A stretch of 64,000 bases of DNA from Leptospira inadai serovar Lyme str. 10 (GCF_000243675.2 NZ_AHMM02000025.1:682001-746000), one strand, 5' to 3'. Counted from the first letter of the stretch, positions 8,582 to 17,617 are shown. Made by a program: numbers and translations. Notes: generated by a model from the sequence alone, not told the origin.

Positions 8582-10474
8582 TTGGAAAACAATCGAAAGT
8601 ATTTTTACGACATGCTGGAAAAGACTGCGTCGTTATTTCCGCTAAAGGAAAGCTTTTCTAGAAGAACGAAAACCGGCATACAAGGACGAACCTTTTCGCA
8701 ACTGAAGACGTTAACGGATCATCTCATAGGCGGATTGATTCAAGCCGAAGTAGCTAAGGACGATAAAATCCTCTATCTTTGTGACGCTAGTAGCAATTGG
8801 ATTTTAGGCGATATCGCCATTATTAGTGCCGGCGCGATCTCGGTTCCGAGAGGTACCGACGTTGTCGACGAGGACATTCTATATATCGTAAACCATTCCG
8901 AAAGTAAATACGCTTTGGTCCAAAAAGAGAAGGATAAACAACGCATCCTTAATCTGGCGTCCAAGCTTCCTTCCTTGAAAAAGGTATATGTATTAGAGGA
9001 TGATATAGGAGAGCTGAAGATCGGAATCGGGAGTGTCGGCGAGTTGATCGAAACGGGGAAAACCTATCTATCTCAAAATCCGGATTGTATTAAGAAAAGA
9101 TTAATGGAAAAGAGTCCCGACGAATTGGCTACTTTAATCTATACGTCGGGAACGACAGGAGCTCCTAAGGGAGTTATGTTAACTCAGACCGGATGGATTT
9201 CCGCAGTCGAAAAGGTGATCGGATTCGTGGGGCTTACGTCTTCCGATTCGGGAATCAGTCTTTTACCTCCCTGGCATGCCTTTGAGAGAGCGATCGAATA
9301 CTGCATCGTTGAACTTGGCGCGGAATTCCTAGTATCCAATATTAATAATCTAAAGGAAGATTTAAAAGAATTCAAACCTACATTATTCCCTTCCGTTCCC
9401 AGAATTTGGGAATCTCTATATAACGGAATCATGAACAAGGTCGCTAAAGAATCGCCGATCAAAAGGGTTCTGTTCGATTTCTTTCTGAAAGTCGGTATGA
9501 GCTGGGCCGAGAAAAAATCCATTCTATTCGGCTATGATTTTAGGATCATGAGACCCGATCCTATGTTGCGATTGCTGCAAAAACTATCGGCCTTCTTCGG
9601 CTTGATTTTTTTATCGCCGCTTAAGCTCGGCGCGATTCTGATTTTTAGAGGAGTTCATCAGGCTCTTGGCGGTAGGCTGCGGGTATCGGTTTCTGCGGGG
9701 AGCGCGTTGCCTTCCGTAGTAGATAAGTTTCTTTCGGGAATCGGTTTAATCGTTCTGGAAGGATACGGTATGACGGAGACATCCGCAGTGCTTTCTATTC
9801 GAAAAGCTAACCGACCTTCACCGGGCACGGTGGGCACCCCTATAGCAGGATACGAATGCATCATTAAGGACGAGACGGGGAATCCGGTCGCTCAGGGAAA
9901 AAAAGGGAGCCTCTGGATAAAATCGAAACAAGTTCTCATCGGTTACTATAAACGTCCGGAACTCAACGCCGTCGTTTTCGATAAGAACGGTTTCTTCGAT
10001 ACCGGAGACATCATGCGGTTCAATTATAGGAATGAATTGGTTTTTACGGGTCGAGCCAAGGACACGATCGTCTTGGCAGGTGGGGAGAATGTCGAGCCGG
10101 TTCCCGTTGAGGATCAATTACTGAATTCGCCCTATATCAATCAGGTTATGGTAACGGGCCATGAAGCTAAGCACCTTGTGGCGCTAATCGTTCCGGATTT
10201 CGAAAAACTAAGAGCGGAATTTTCGGACCTGCCCGAAGATCCGAATGCTTGGAACGATCACCCGAAAGTTAGGGAAATTTTCAAATCGGAAGTTTCGACT
10301 CGAATTTCCCGGAAAAACGGGTTTAAATCGTTTGAAGTGGTTCCGCAAAACGCTTTTTATATCCTGCCGAGACCTTTCGATCCGGACAAAGAGATGACAA
10401 GGACTCTTAAAATGAAACGAAACGAAATTTTAAATAGCTTCAAAAAAGAAATAGATGTGCTTACGAAAGTCTGA
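8582..10474 (+). CDS. Long-chain acyl-CoA synthetase (AMP-forming)
   Basis: A 630-residue ANL-superfamily enzyme that activates a fatty acid to acyl-AMP and then acyl-CoA. The phosphate-binding loop is YTSGTTGAPKGVML, followed by LPPWHAFER, the adenine motif EGYGMTET, the hinge with FDTGDI and TGRAKDTIVLAGGENVEPVP. The long insertions and LPPWHAFE resemble the ACSL/FadD15 type rather than E. coli FadD. It heads a cluster with acyl-CoA dehydrogenase, MaoC hydratase and a thiolase-like protein. TTG 8582 follows GAGGGG at short distance; ATG 8612 is a possible alternative start. The substrate chain is unknown. Confidence 0.9.
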   Translation: MENNRKYFYDMLEKTASLFPLKESFSRRTKTGIQGRTFSQLKTLTDHLIGGLIQAEVAKDDKILYLCDASSNWILGDIAIISAGAISVPRGTDVVDEDILYIVNHSESKYALVQKEKDKQRILNLASKLPSLKKVYVLEDDIGELKIGIGSVGELIETGKTYLSQNPDCIKKRLMEKSPDELATLIYTSGTTGAPKGVMLTQTGWISAVEKVIGFVGLTSSDSGISLLPPWHAFERAIEYCIVELGAEFLVSNINNLKEDLKEFKPTLFPSVPRIWESLYNGIMNKVAKESPIKRVLFDFFLKVGMSWAEKKSILFGYDFRIMRPDPMLRLLQKLSAFFGLIFLSPLKLGAILIFRGVHQALGGRLRVSVSAGSALPSVVDKFLSGIGLIVLEGYGMTETSAVLSIRKANRPSPGTVGTPIAGYECIIKDETGNPVAQGKKGSLWIKSKQVLIGYYKRPELNAVVFDKNGFFDTGDIMRFNYRNELVFTGRAKDTIVLAGGENVEPVPVEDQLLNSPYINQVMVTGHEAKHLVALIVPDFEKLRAEFSDLPEDPNAWNDHPKVREIFKSEVSTRISRKNGFKSFEVVPQNAFYILPRPFDPDKEMTRTLKMKRNEILNSFKKEIDVLTKV

Positions 10475-10493
10475 AGTACATTAGGAGATTATT

Positions 10494-12110
10494 ATGTTCT
10501 TAAATCCATATTTGAATTCTTCGGATCTCGAATTTTACGAAATGGTAAAAAAATTTTCCAAAGAAAAGGTGTTTCCTAGCGTCGAGGAACGGGACGAGCA
10601 CGGAACCTGGGGAGACGATATTTGGAAAGAAATGGGTAATATGGGGCTCCTCGGTATGGCCGTTCCGGAGGAATACGGAGGTCAAGGCGGCACCTGTTTA
10701 CAATGTTGCATCGCTCAGGAATCCTTTAACGCCGGGAGTCTGGATGGAGGTTTCGGTTTGTCATGGGGTGCGCATATGATTATCGGAACCCTGCCGATTT
10801 TGTTTCAAGGAACCGAGGAGCAGAAGAGCAAATATTTGCCTAAATTAGCGACGGGGGAATGGATTGCAGGTTTAGGTTTGACCGAGCCTGACTCCGGATC
10901 CGACGCGGCAGGGATGCTTACGTTCGCTCAAAAAGTGGACGGTGGATTCGTTTTAAACGGAAGTAAAATGTATATCACGAACGGACCGATCGGCCAGGTA
11001 TTCATAATTATGGCTCGCACCACTAAGTCCCGAGGACCGATGGGAGTGTCCGCCTTTATCGTAGAATCTCATATGAAAGGATTCTACGTTAGTAAAGTAT
11101 TAAAAAAATTAGGACACAATACTTCTACGACCGCCGAGCTTTCCTTCCAAGATATGTTCGTTCCGGATGAGAATTTGCTTGGTCCCTTAAACTCGGGATT
11201 TCTGCGAATCGGAAAAGCGACGCTAGAGTGGGAACGAACGGTTCTAGTTGCAGCTGTTCCGGGTGGAATGGAATTTTCGCTGGAAGCAGGAATCGACTAT
11301 GCATGGAAACGACATCAATTCGGTAAACCGATTCTATCTTTTTACGCAATTCAAGAAAAATTGGCGAAAACTTGGATCTATCTTTGTGCGTCCCGTAGAT
11401 TAATCTATTTTGTAGCAAACAAGAAAGACAGTGATCCTTCGTCAAGCTTACCTTTGGAAAGTTCCGCTTTAAAGGTATTCGTTACCGAATCGTCGGAAGA
11501 ATTAGCAAGCGAAGCGGTTCAACTCTTCGGCGGAATGGGTTATATGAGGGAGTGTCCTGCAAGCAGACTGTATCGTGACGTGAAGTTAGGTACGATCGGC
11601 GGCGGCACTTCGGAAATTCAGAGAAGCATCATATCCTCGACATTCAACGGATTTGAAAAATTCATGAGCGTTTTGGAACATTCCCATCCGGAGGAAATTC
11701 GTCAAAAGGCCGAAAAAGAATTAGCGGATTCTCCTCAAGGCAAATTTCTCGCTTCGGCAAAACGATTAGTTCGATCCATCGGACAAAATCCGGAAAGAAA
11801 GAAAAAGCAGGCCTGGGAATTCGCATTTGCGGATCTGCTCGTTTTGACTGCGGTCCTTCAACTCGGATTCTGGGATGCAGTTCAATCTACTTCCGATTAC
11901 GAATCGAAAGAACGTATTCGAGATCTTAGACTTTTGACGTTCTTTGCCGGAACCCGCTTTTTGAAAAACGCTTCGTACCTAAAAGACTTGGATTCGCAAG
12001 GAACGAAATTTCTTTTGCAGGAGTTTTACGAGTTAGATGCCGTAGATAAGGACGTAGTAGATTGTATCGAATTCTTAAAATCGGGAATTTTGGGTGTGGC
12101 GGTCGCATAA
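10494..12110 (+). CDS. Acyl-CoA dehydrogenase with C-terminal extension
   Basis: The enzyme introduces an alpha-beta double bond into acyl-CoA, passing electrons through FAD to ETF. Marks: PEEYGGQGG, LTEPDSGSDAAGM, the FAD-loop RHQFGKPI, and GGMGYMRECPASRLYRDVK followed by IGGGTSEIQR. The glycine before GTSE replaces the glutamate of the short/medium-chain type, so the catalytic base is probably elsewhere, as in isovaleryl- and long-chain types. At 538 residues it is about 150 longer than the 380-residue core; the extra C-terminal part is helical and recalls VLCAD/ACAD9-like enzymes. It follows the acyl-CoA synthetase by 19 bases, with AGGAG ahead of the ATG. Confidence 0.92.
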   Translation: MFLNPYLNSSDLEFYEMVKKFSKEKVFPSVEERDEHGTWGDDIWKEMGNMGLLGMAVPEEYGGQGGTCLQCCIAQESFNAGSLDGGFGLSWGAHMIIGTLPILFQGTEEQKSKYLPKLATGEWIAGLGLTEPDSGSDAAGMLTFAQKVDGGFVLNGSKMYITNGPIGQVFIIMARTTKSRGPMGVSAFIVESHMKGFYVSKVLKKLGHNTSTTAELSFQDMFVPDENLLGPLNSGFLRIGKATLEWERTVLVAAVPGGMEFSLEAGIDYAWKRHQFGKPILSFYAIQEKLAKTWIYLCASRRLIYFVANKKDSDPSSSLPLESSALKVFVTESSEELASEAVQLFGGMGYMRECPASRLYRDVKLGTIGGGTSEIQRSIISSTFNGFEKFMSVLEHSHPEEIRQKAEKELADSPQGKFLASAKRLVRSIGQNPERKKKQAWEFAFADLLVLTAVLQLGFWDAVQSTSDYESKERIRDLRLLTFFAGTRFLKNASYLKDLDSQGTKFLLQEFYELDAVDKDVVDCIEFLKSGILGVAVA

Positions 12111-12145
12111 ATATTCCGCATAAGAAAGTTCATAAGGAAAACTGA

Positions 12146-12580
12146 ATGTACGAAAAAGGAAAGACCTTCGACGAAATTTCGATCGGAGACTCGGCGAGTT
12201 TTACTAAGACGATTACCGAAACCGATATTTATTTATTTGCGGGGATTAGCGGCGATTTTAACCCCTTGCATGTCGACGAAGAGTATGCAAAAACGACTTC
12301 TTTCGGGACGAGGATCGCGCACGGAGGCTTGGCGGCATCCCTACTTGCTCCCGTTCTCGGTATGAAACTTCCCGGGTTGGGAACGATCGCGCTAGAAACC
12401 GTAACGAAATTTCGGAAACCCGTTTTTCCCGGAGATACGATCACCTGCAAAGTCGAAGTGAAAGAGAAAATCCCGAGGCTTAAGGCCGTTGCGATGAATA
12501 TCGAATGGAAGAATCAAAAGGGCGAAATCATCGGCAAAGGGGAATGCAAAGTTATTCCTCCCGGTCCGTCCGGTAAATGA
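12146..12580 (+). CDS. MaoC-like (R)-specific enoyl-CoA hydratase
   Basis: A single hot-dog domain of 144 residues. The hydratase-2 motif is clear: GDFNPLHVDEEYA, with the catalytic Asp and His, followed by FGTRIAHGGLAASLL. It hydrates trans-2-enoyl-CoA to (R)-3-hydroxyacyl-CoA, as PhaJ does. It sits between the acyl-CoA dehydrogenase and the thiolase-like gene in one apparent operon, so it would take the dehydrogenase product. The start ATG follows AAGGAAAA. Confidence 0.9.
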   Translation: MYEKGKTFDEISIGDSASFTKTITETDIYLFAGISGDFNPLHVDEEYAKTTSFGTRIAHGGLAASLLAPVLGMKLPGLGTIALETVTKFRKPVFPGDTITCKVEVKEKIPRLKAVAMNIEWKNQKGEIIGKGECKVIPPGPSGK

Positions 12581-12595
12581 AATTAGGAGAACTGA

Positions 12596-14137
12596 GTGAA
12601 TCATCCTGTACTTTTAGGCGTTGCCGATAGCACGGTCGGCGATTTTTCCGAATCGGAATACAAAGATTGGAGCAATGATCGGAAGATTTTTCATCATTAT
12701 AAGAAATCTATAATGGATTTGCTCAGTTTTTTGGAACTGAAACAAGGGAATCTAGCTCGGCATATCACCGATTTTGTAAGTATCGAGCCTTCTTCACTTG
12801 GAAAACAAGGATACGGGCATAGCGTTCGCATCGCAAATGAATTAGGTTTTACCGGAATGCGAGCGCATTTGATAGACCTGGGAGGCGCCAGCGTCACGGG
12901 TGCGATCGGACAGGCGCGAGCCTTACTTCTTTCCGATCCCGAGTCCGTCATACTGATCGCGGCGGCGGACATTCCTAAATCAGCATTTAAGTCGGTTTCC
13001 GATTTAAAAAGAGTCAATGAAACCGTATGTCATCCGGAATTCGAATTGGATAACGGAGCCACTTTGATTTCCATGTACGGGCTTTTGATGAAGCGGATGA
13101 TGTTCGAAGAAGGGATCACTCAAGGCGATTTAACGGAAATTACCAAGAAGTTTAGAACGAATGCGATCGCGAATCCTCGCTCGTATCAATATCAGCAGGA
13201 AATTACCGAAAAGCAAATTTCTCGAGCAATCGCAGACCCGTACCCTTCTTCCATGATCGCGATTGTGACGGATCACGGGTTTGCAACTTTGCTAATGAAC
13301 GAAAAGAAAGTCGACGAATGGAAAGCCAAAGGTTGGATCAGGAAAGATCTTTCGCCCGTTTATCTTGTAGGAGCGACGCATACGGCTCACAGCGAATATT
13401 TTATTTTGAAGGGGGGCTTCAAGACACCTGCGACTAATTCGGGAGAAAAATTATTCGCTCAATCCGGCTACGAACGGGAAGAACTCGACTATGCTTGGAT
13501 TTATGATTGTTTTACCGGGATGATCATCCTGCAATCGGCCGAATACTTTCAACTTTCAAAGAAGAAAGTAACCCAATCGTTAAAGGCAGGAAAAATTTCT
13601 TTCAAGAACGGAAAGACTATCCCGATTAATTTATTAGGCGGGATTTTAAATTATCAGGCCGCAATGTCGATTTCCGCAGCGACGGGACTCGTGGATATTG
13701 CGAGTCAATACGGACTGTATGCGCAACCCAAGCTGCTCGGTAAACAAGATCCGCTTTATCCAAAACTTTCGCTTCTCGGTGGAAACGGCGGAATCGATAG
13801 CATTAACTCGGTAGCTTTATTTTCTTCGAACCGTCCAGGGAAAAAACGCGTTCAAAGAAAACCGAATCTGAAACCTCTTACTCTGAACAAGCTTGGTGCC
13901 GACGAGGGGGAAGCCGGAGTCGTATGGTCCTCTACTACCGTAAATATGAATCCCGGTTTTCCGTGGAAACCGCCTTATTCATTGGTGCTAGTGAAATTAG
14001 GAATCGATCGATTTATTCTTGCTAACTTACATGAAAAAGATGGAAACTTAGTAAAGACCGGTAATCAATTGGAATACGATAAAACTAAAGTAACGATCAC
14101 TCGAGAAGGACGACGCTGGAAGGCGATTCTTTCTTAA
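12596..14137 (+). CDS. Thiolase-like protein fused to a DUF35-type OB domain, catalytic residues absent
   Basis: Residues 1-400 resemble the SCP-x class of thiolase-fold proteins: YDCFTGMIILQSAEYF corresponds to the conserved YDxFt segment and GGILNYQAAMSISAATGL to the usual GGxxxxGHPxGATG. The nucleophilic Cys is missing (LGGASVTGAIGQARAL in the expected place), and the GHP histidine is replaced by NYQ. After about residue 430, PWKPPYSLVLVKLG and the following strands look like the OB part of a DUF35 protein. In actinobacterial steroid degradation, Cys-less thiolase-fold proteins (Ltp2) work as retro-aldolases with a DUF35 partner, so an aldolase is more likely than a thiolase. GTG 12596 follows AGGAGA. 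Confidence 0.7.
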   Translation: MNHPVLLGVADSTVGDFSESEYKDWSNDRKIFHHYKKSIMDLLSFLELKQGNLARHITDFVSIEPSSLGKQGYGHSVRIANELGFTGMRAHLIDLGGASVTGAIGQARALLLSDPESVILIAAADIPKSAFKSVSDLKRVNETVCHPEFELDNGATLISMYGLLMKRMMFEEGITQGDLTEITKKFRTNAIANPRSYQYQQEITEKQISRAIADPYPSSMIAIVTDHGFATLLMNEKKVDEWKAKGWIRKDLSPVYLVGATHTAHSEYFILKGGFKTPATNSGEKLFAQSGYEREELDYAWIYDCFTGMIILQSAEYFQLSKKKVTQSLKAGKISFKNGKTIPINLLGGILNYQAAMSISAATGLVDIASQYGLYAQPKLLGKQDPLYPKLSLLGGNGGIDSINSVALFSSNRPGKKRVQRKPNLKPLTLNKLGADEGEAGVVWSSTTVNMNPGFPWKPPYSLVLVKLGIDRFILANLHEKDGNLVKTGNQLEYDKTKVTITREGRRWKAILS

Positions 14138-14216
14138 ATCGATCGTTCGTCTTGCAAAAATCGAGTAATTAAAAAAACAGAATATTCGGAAAAAATCCAA
14201 AATATCCGAAATTTAA

Positions 14217-14246
14217 AGAAAAAGAATTCAGTCATATTCTTTTTCT
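14217..14246 (+). terminator. Hairpin after the acyl-CoA operon
   Basis: AGAAAAAGAAT (14217-14227) pairs perfectly with ATTCTTTTTCT (14236-14246) across an 8-base loop. The stem is AT-rich and its own downstream arm supplies the T-run, so it is a plausible but weak terminator, 80 bases after the thiolase-like gene. Confidence 0.4.
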
Positions 14247-14306
14247 AGTACAGGGAAAATTCAAATTCGAATAAAACTCTAATATAGCATAAAAACTATT
14301 TCTAGA

Positions 14307-14735
14307 ATGATAAGTCTAAGCAGTACTGATCCGGATTCATTCTGGAACATAATTTTAAAAATCCAAGCGAGAACCGTTTCCGAAAAATTTCAACCTGCAG
14401 AGGGGACGAGTTCCTTGTTCATTACCGCGGAAAATATACGCACAGGCGAGATTAGAACCTTTTTGGGAAAGGAAAGAATTCTTGTACCTAATACCAAACA
14501 GTTGGAGCCATCTCCTTCCGTTTCTGCGCATTGGGAAAAGGTGGAAGATTGCTTGGACTTACGAAAATATTCTCGATTCTTTTATGTTTCCGAATCCGAC
14601 GGAGTTTGGACAAAGGGGGAAGATGTTCGGATTCGAATGACCGACATCGATAGCAAAGGAACCCATAATCTGGAATTACCGACCGACAGCATCGAGAGCT
14701 ATAGAGTACTGGGAATTTTTTTAGACCGAGAATAA
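14307..14735 (+). CDS. Protein of unknown function, 142 residues
   Basis: I do not recognise this gene. It is a soluble protein without signal peptide or membrane segment, with mixed strands and helices (for example RFFYVSESDGVWTKGEDVRI). It is preceded by an AT-rich stretch with a TAATAT element at about 14280 that could be a -10 box. No ribosome site is evident ahead of the ATG. The next gene, 64 bases on, encodes a Lys-rich protein. Coding is supported by the length of the frame and codon style like the neighbours. Confidence 0.65.
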   Translation: MISLSSTDPDSFWNIILKIQARTVSEKFQPAEGTSSLFITAENIRTGEIRTFLGKERILVPNTKQLEPSPSVSAHWEKVEDCLDLRKYSRFFYVSESDGVWTKGEDVRIRMTDIDSKGTHNLELPTDSIESYRVLGIFLDRE

Positions 14736-14799
14736 AATCCTGCTGGAAGGGGAATCGGTAGGAACTAAGATACGAACCCGCAACTTACTAGATATTGTT

Positions 14800-15045
14800 A
14801 TGACCCTAAAGAAACCGAAAAAGAAGGCAGTTAAGAAGGCCGTAAAAAAGAAAGGCCCGAATCACGGTGCAAAGAAAGCTTCCTTCTCTATTCCCCGTGA
14901 GAACGACGTTAAAATGACGGAAATGGTAGACCTTGCAGCGGAAGTGTTTGTGCATACTCTGGAAGTCTCTTCTCGAATTCCTGAGCGTATGAAAAGTCGT
15001 TTATTAAAAGCGATTAAGGAAGCTGCAAAAGAAGCACTTTCGTAG
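14800..15045 (+). CDS. Small protein with H1-like Lys-rich tail
   Basis: An 81-residue protein. Residues 1-27 are a Lys/Ala/Val tail (KKPKKKAVKKAVKKKGPN) of the kind found in bacterial histone H1-like proteins; residues 30-81 form a compact helical part (ENDVKMTEMVDLAAEVFVHT, then RLLKAIKEAAKEAL). The tail suggests nucleic-acid binding. No family is recognised for the helical part. A good terminator follows 12 bases after the stop, so the gene ends its own transcript. The 30-residue peptide at 17.8 kb and the LigA tail have the same composition. Confidence 0.7.
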   Translation: MTLKKPKKKAVKKAVKKKGPNHGAKKASFSIPRENDVKMTEMVDLAAEVFVHTLEVSSRIPERMKSRLLKAIKEAAKEALS

Positions 15046-15057
15046 ATCGCGTAAGTC

Positions 15058-15078
15058 ATAACCCCAACGGGTTATTTT
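15058..15078 (+). terminator. Rho-independent terminator
   Basis: ATAACCC (15058-15064) and GGGTTAT (15069-15075) form a 7-bp stem with a 4-base loop, followed directly by TTTT. It lies just behind the Lys-rich gene ending at 15045. Confidence 0.65.
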
Positions 15079-15449
15079 CCCCGTTTTCAGATTTCCACAT
15101 CCGCGAATTCCTTATCCGTAAAATCAAAATTCTATGAAATTTTTTTCCAAAAACTAAATTGTTCGAAGTAAGATTCCGATGACACCCGCCGTCGAAATTG
15201 TACATGGAAACGATTTTTTTAACGGCGGCTCTTTGGCTGATCCTTTTTGAACAATACAAGGAAAGGAAAAATCGCGAAAGAGTATTCGTAGAGCCACTCA
15301 GCAACTTCTTTCACCGATAATCTTCGGTAAAAGAGCCGGGCGAATGGATGCCCCGGCTTACCCCTTTTTTTCCACTCAATTACATAAAGTAACCGGCTTG
15401 AATCTTCTCTTCTTTCAGGAAGAATGGTCCATACCCGAGGTTGCCTACC
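15079..15449. other. Intergenic stretch with a possible 38-residue ORF and a terminator-like hairpin
   Basis: No conventional gene is seen. A plus-strand frame at 15204-15320 (ATG to TAA) would encode a 38-residue peptide beginning METIFLTAALWLILFEQYKE: a short hydrophobic segment then a basic tail; it lacks a clear ribosome site. Behind it, AGCCGGG (15334-15340) pairs with CCCGGCT (15352-15358), followed after six bases by seven Ts (15365-15371), a terminator-like pattern. The minus-strand frame across the same stretch has no support. Confidence 0.4.
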
Positions 15450-15704
15450 GTGAAGAATCGAATCTTAACCCCTACCAAGGCAGTTGAAACATTTATCAAA
15501 TGCAAGAAGGATAATGCTCCAGTTCCTTTTACCGTTTGGGACACTCTCAAAACTTACTCAACCTGGAATCAGGTCGAATTAACCGGACTAATCAATGCCA
15601 GTGCATACTTTCCGGATATTCTATTCGAGAAGGGAATGGAGGCGAAAATCCAATCGATCCTAGATCGATTCAATAAACGAATTGTGGAAATCCCGATCCG
15701 ATGA
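15450..15704 (+). CDS. Small protein of unknown function ahead of the SUFU-domain gene
   Basis: An 84-residue soluble protein starting MKNRILTPTKAVETFIKCKK; I do not recognise the family. GTG 15450 is preferred because GAGG lies about nine bases upstream; a TTG at 15441 would add three residues. Its TGA overlaps the ATG of the next gene (ATGA), so the two are translationally coupled and probably work together. Confidence 0.65.
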   Translation: MKNRILTPTKAVETFIKCKKDNAPVPFTVWDTLKTYSTWNQVELTGLINASAYFPDILFEKGMEAKIQSILDRFNKRIVEIPIR

Positions 15705-16819
15705 AGGAAGTTTTGGAACCTAAAATCGTATACCAAGAAGCGAATCCGTACGGCTCCTTTACGGCTTATTTAGAAGACGACGGACAAACCGTTTATCTTT
15801 ACTTGCAGGCGGAAGAGAATCCGGAATTTTCCATGAAATCGGTTTGGGTATGCAACCGAGTGCGGGCTCCGAAACATCGGACCGAAGAGGACCTCCATTC
15901 GGGGTTAGCTCCTCTGCTTACCGAGGCTGAAGTAACGGATCCATCCCCTGTCCCCGCATTTAGCCAAGAGGATATTCACTTTATTTGGACCGAAGAAGGG
16001 ACCGGGGTCTCGTTTTTTTATAAGGAAGTACTGATCGCTTACCTTCCGCCTTGGTCCGGGGTAAAGGATTTTCACGGGTATTCAATTTACGCGAAAGTCG
16101 ACGCGATTACGGCGTATCCGCTAGGAAATGCGGAATTTGGAATGATTCCCGATCGGATTCGACGCGATCGTAATCATTGGGAATCACGAGCGTCTAACGG
16201 TAGTTGGAAGCGAATCCAAGAGCTTCGTCTTGGATTCTTGGAAAACGTTTTTGGAAAACATGAGAAGTACTGGTCCGCCGACGGCGGTAAGTTTCCTCAA
16301 CTCGGCATAGCAAGATTCCGATGGGATCTACTACCCGACGTTTATATTTATTCCACGATCGGTATGAGTGCCCAAAATATGCCTGGCGTGGAACTTTATC
16401 GAAAAGATTATGAAGATTATTCGAGAGTAGAACTCTTATTTGCCGCGAAAATTTCGGACGAAGATCGTTCGGAAAGTTGGGTACCGCATCAAATAGGAGA
16501 GATTATCCGGTTTCCTTGGAGCATGGGGAAATGGTTCGGGCACGGTCACACGATATCAATGAGTCGGAGAGATCCCGAAGCACTGCATCTTACGTTTACT
16601 TCACTTTTATTAAAGGAATTGGATGCTCGCAAAGGACATCCACCGCTTTCCGGTTTACTCGCCGAAAACGGCAGATCGATTCGGTTTCTATCATTATTGC
16701 CGGTGTCGGAAGAAGAAAAAGAAGTGATTCAAGATGGCGGGGCGAACGAATTTCTTTCATTTTGGGAAAAAGAGAATCCCGTTTGGATCCATGACCCGGA
16801 GAGAACTTCGGTTATTTAA
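15701..16819 (+). CDS. Suppressor-of-fused (SUFU) domain protein
   Basis: The C-terminal half of this 372-residue protein resembles the bacterial SUFU domain: the strand DVYIYSTIGMSAQNMPGVE, then YSRVELLFAAKI, HQIGEIIRFPWSMGKWFGHG and, near the end, SIRFLSLLPVSEEE. The N-terminal 190 residues are not recognised. In bacteria SUFU-domain proteins are often immunity proteins of polymorphic toxin systems, but stand-alone copies with other roles exist and no toxin gene is visible nearby. It is coupled by ATGA to the 84-residue protein before it. Confidence 0.6.
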   Translation: MKEVLEPKIVYQEANPYGSFTAYLEDDGQTVYLYLQAEENPEFSMKSVWVCNRVRAPKHRTEEDLHSGLAPLLTEAEVTDPSPVPAFSQEDIHFIWTEEGTGVSFFYKEVLIAYLPPWSGVKDFHGYSIYAKVDAITAYPLGNAEFGMIPDRIRRDRNHWESRASNGSWKRIQELRLGFLENVFGKHEKYWSADGGKFPQLGIARFRWDLLPDVYIYSTIGMSAQNMPGVELYRKDYEDYSRVELLFAAKISDEDRSESWVPHQIGEIIRFPWSMGKWFGHGHTISMSRRDPEALHLTFTSLLLKELDARKGHPPLSGLLAENGRSIRFLSLLPVSEEEKEVIQDGGANEFLSFWEKENPVWIHDPERTSVI

Positions 16820-16855
16820 AACCTGAGAGTTCTCAAAGACAAAAGGTTACTAGCG

Positions 16856-17548
16856 GTGAACGTTTTTATTTCGGAAAGGAAGATCGGAGAAGCATCCAGA
16901 TGGAGAAGTTTAAGCCTATCCTTGGCACTTCTTTTCACTTTATTATTGTTGGTAGGCAGTCCTTGGGAACTTTTACCGGAGGATGCGGCAAAAAACGCGG
17001 CAAACGTTGAGAAAATTTGGGAAAATATCTACTCTGAAGACTATATATCCGCTAAAAAACTAGTTCAAAAGGAATTACAAAGCGGGAAATCCGATTCGTT
17101 GTCCCTTCTATCTCTTCTCGAAATCTGTTTGAACGGGCTGGGTAGGCCTAAACAAGCCGATGAAACTAGAAAAAAGATCCTTCAGCTATGGGAAAAAAAT
17201 TATAAACGGTCCTTCATCGATGAAAGCTACCCTTTAAATCTCGCTACTTGGACTAGAATGGCCGTCGTAACGCCGAATATTCTAGTTTTAGGGTCCGAAT
17301 ATTATATTCCATATCCTATAAACCCCAAAAAAGAAGGCTTCTACTACCATAAGTTCACCGCTTATAACCGTTTTACTAAGCGCGCGATCAAATTTTTCAA
17401 GTTAGAGAAGTCATCCAGTACCGAAAACGAGTATCGATTGTATGAAATTTCATCGGAAGGCGAGGCTATTTCGGTAAAGAACTATGGTAGTTCGCTTCCC
17501 GATTTACGCGAAGAGATGAAAGACGTAACCCGACACCTTAAGTTATGA
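16856..17548 (+). CDS. Membrane-anchored or exported protein of unknown function
   Basis: A 230-residue protein with a hydrophobic segment at about residues 18-34 (LSLSLALLFTLLLLVGS), acting as signal peptide or anchor. The following part, EKIWENIYSEDYISAKKLVQ to about residue 110, looks like a pair of TPR-type helices. The rest (from ILVLGSEYYIPYP) is mostly strand and unrecognised. GTG 16856 is the start used; no strong ribosome site is seen. It lies 36 bases behind the SUFU gene and may share its transcript. Confidence 0.65.
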   Translation: MNVFISERKIGEASRWRSLSLSLALLFTLLLLVGSPWELLPEDAAKNAANVEKIWENIYSEDYISAKKLVQKELQSGKSDSLSLLSLLEICLNGLGRPKQADETRKKILQLWEKNYKRSFIDESYPLNLATWTRMAVVTPNILVLGSEYYIPYPINPKKEGFYYHKFTAYNRFTKRAIKFFKLEKSSSTENEYRLYEISSEGEAISVKNYGSSLPDLREEMKDVTRHLKL

Positions 17549-17617
17549 CCAAAGCCGGCGTTTCTTACTAGAACAACGGACGAAAATATCCGATCATCAT
17601 GCACAAATCAATGTCGA

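Noticed and set aside
12596..14137. Annotation as an ordinary acetyl-CoA acetyltransferase.
   Set aside because: The catalytic Cys and the GHP His are not present, so thiolysis is not supported although the fold is.
15056..15304. Minus-strand 82-codon open frame.
   Set aside because: It runs through a terminator and has no ribosome site or family features; composition is not protein-like.
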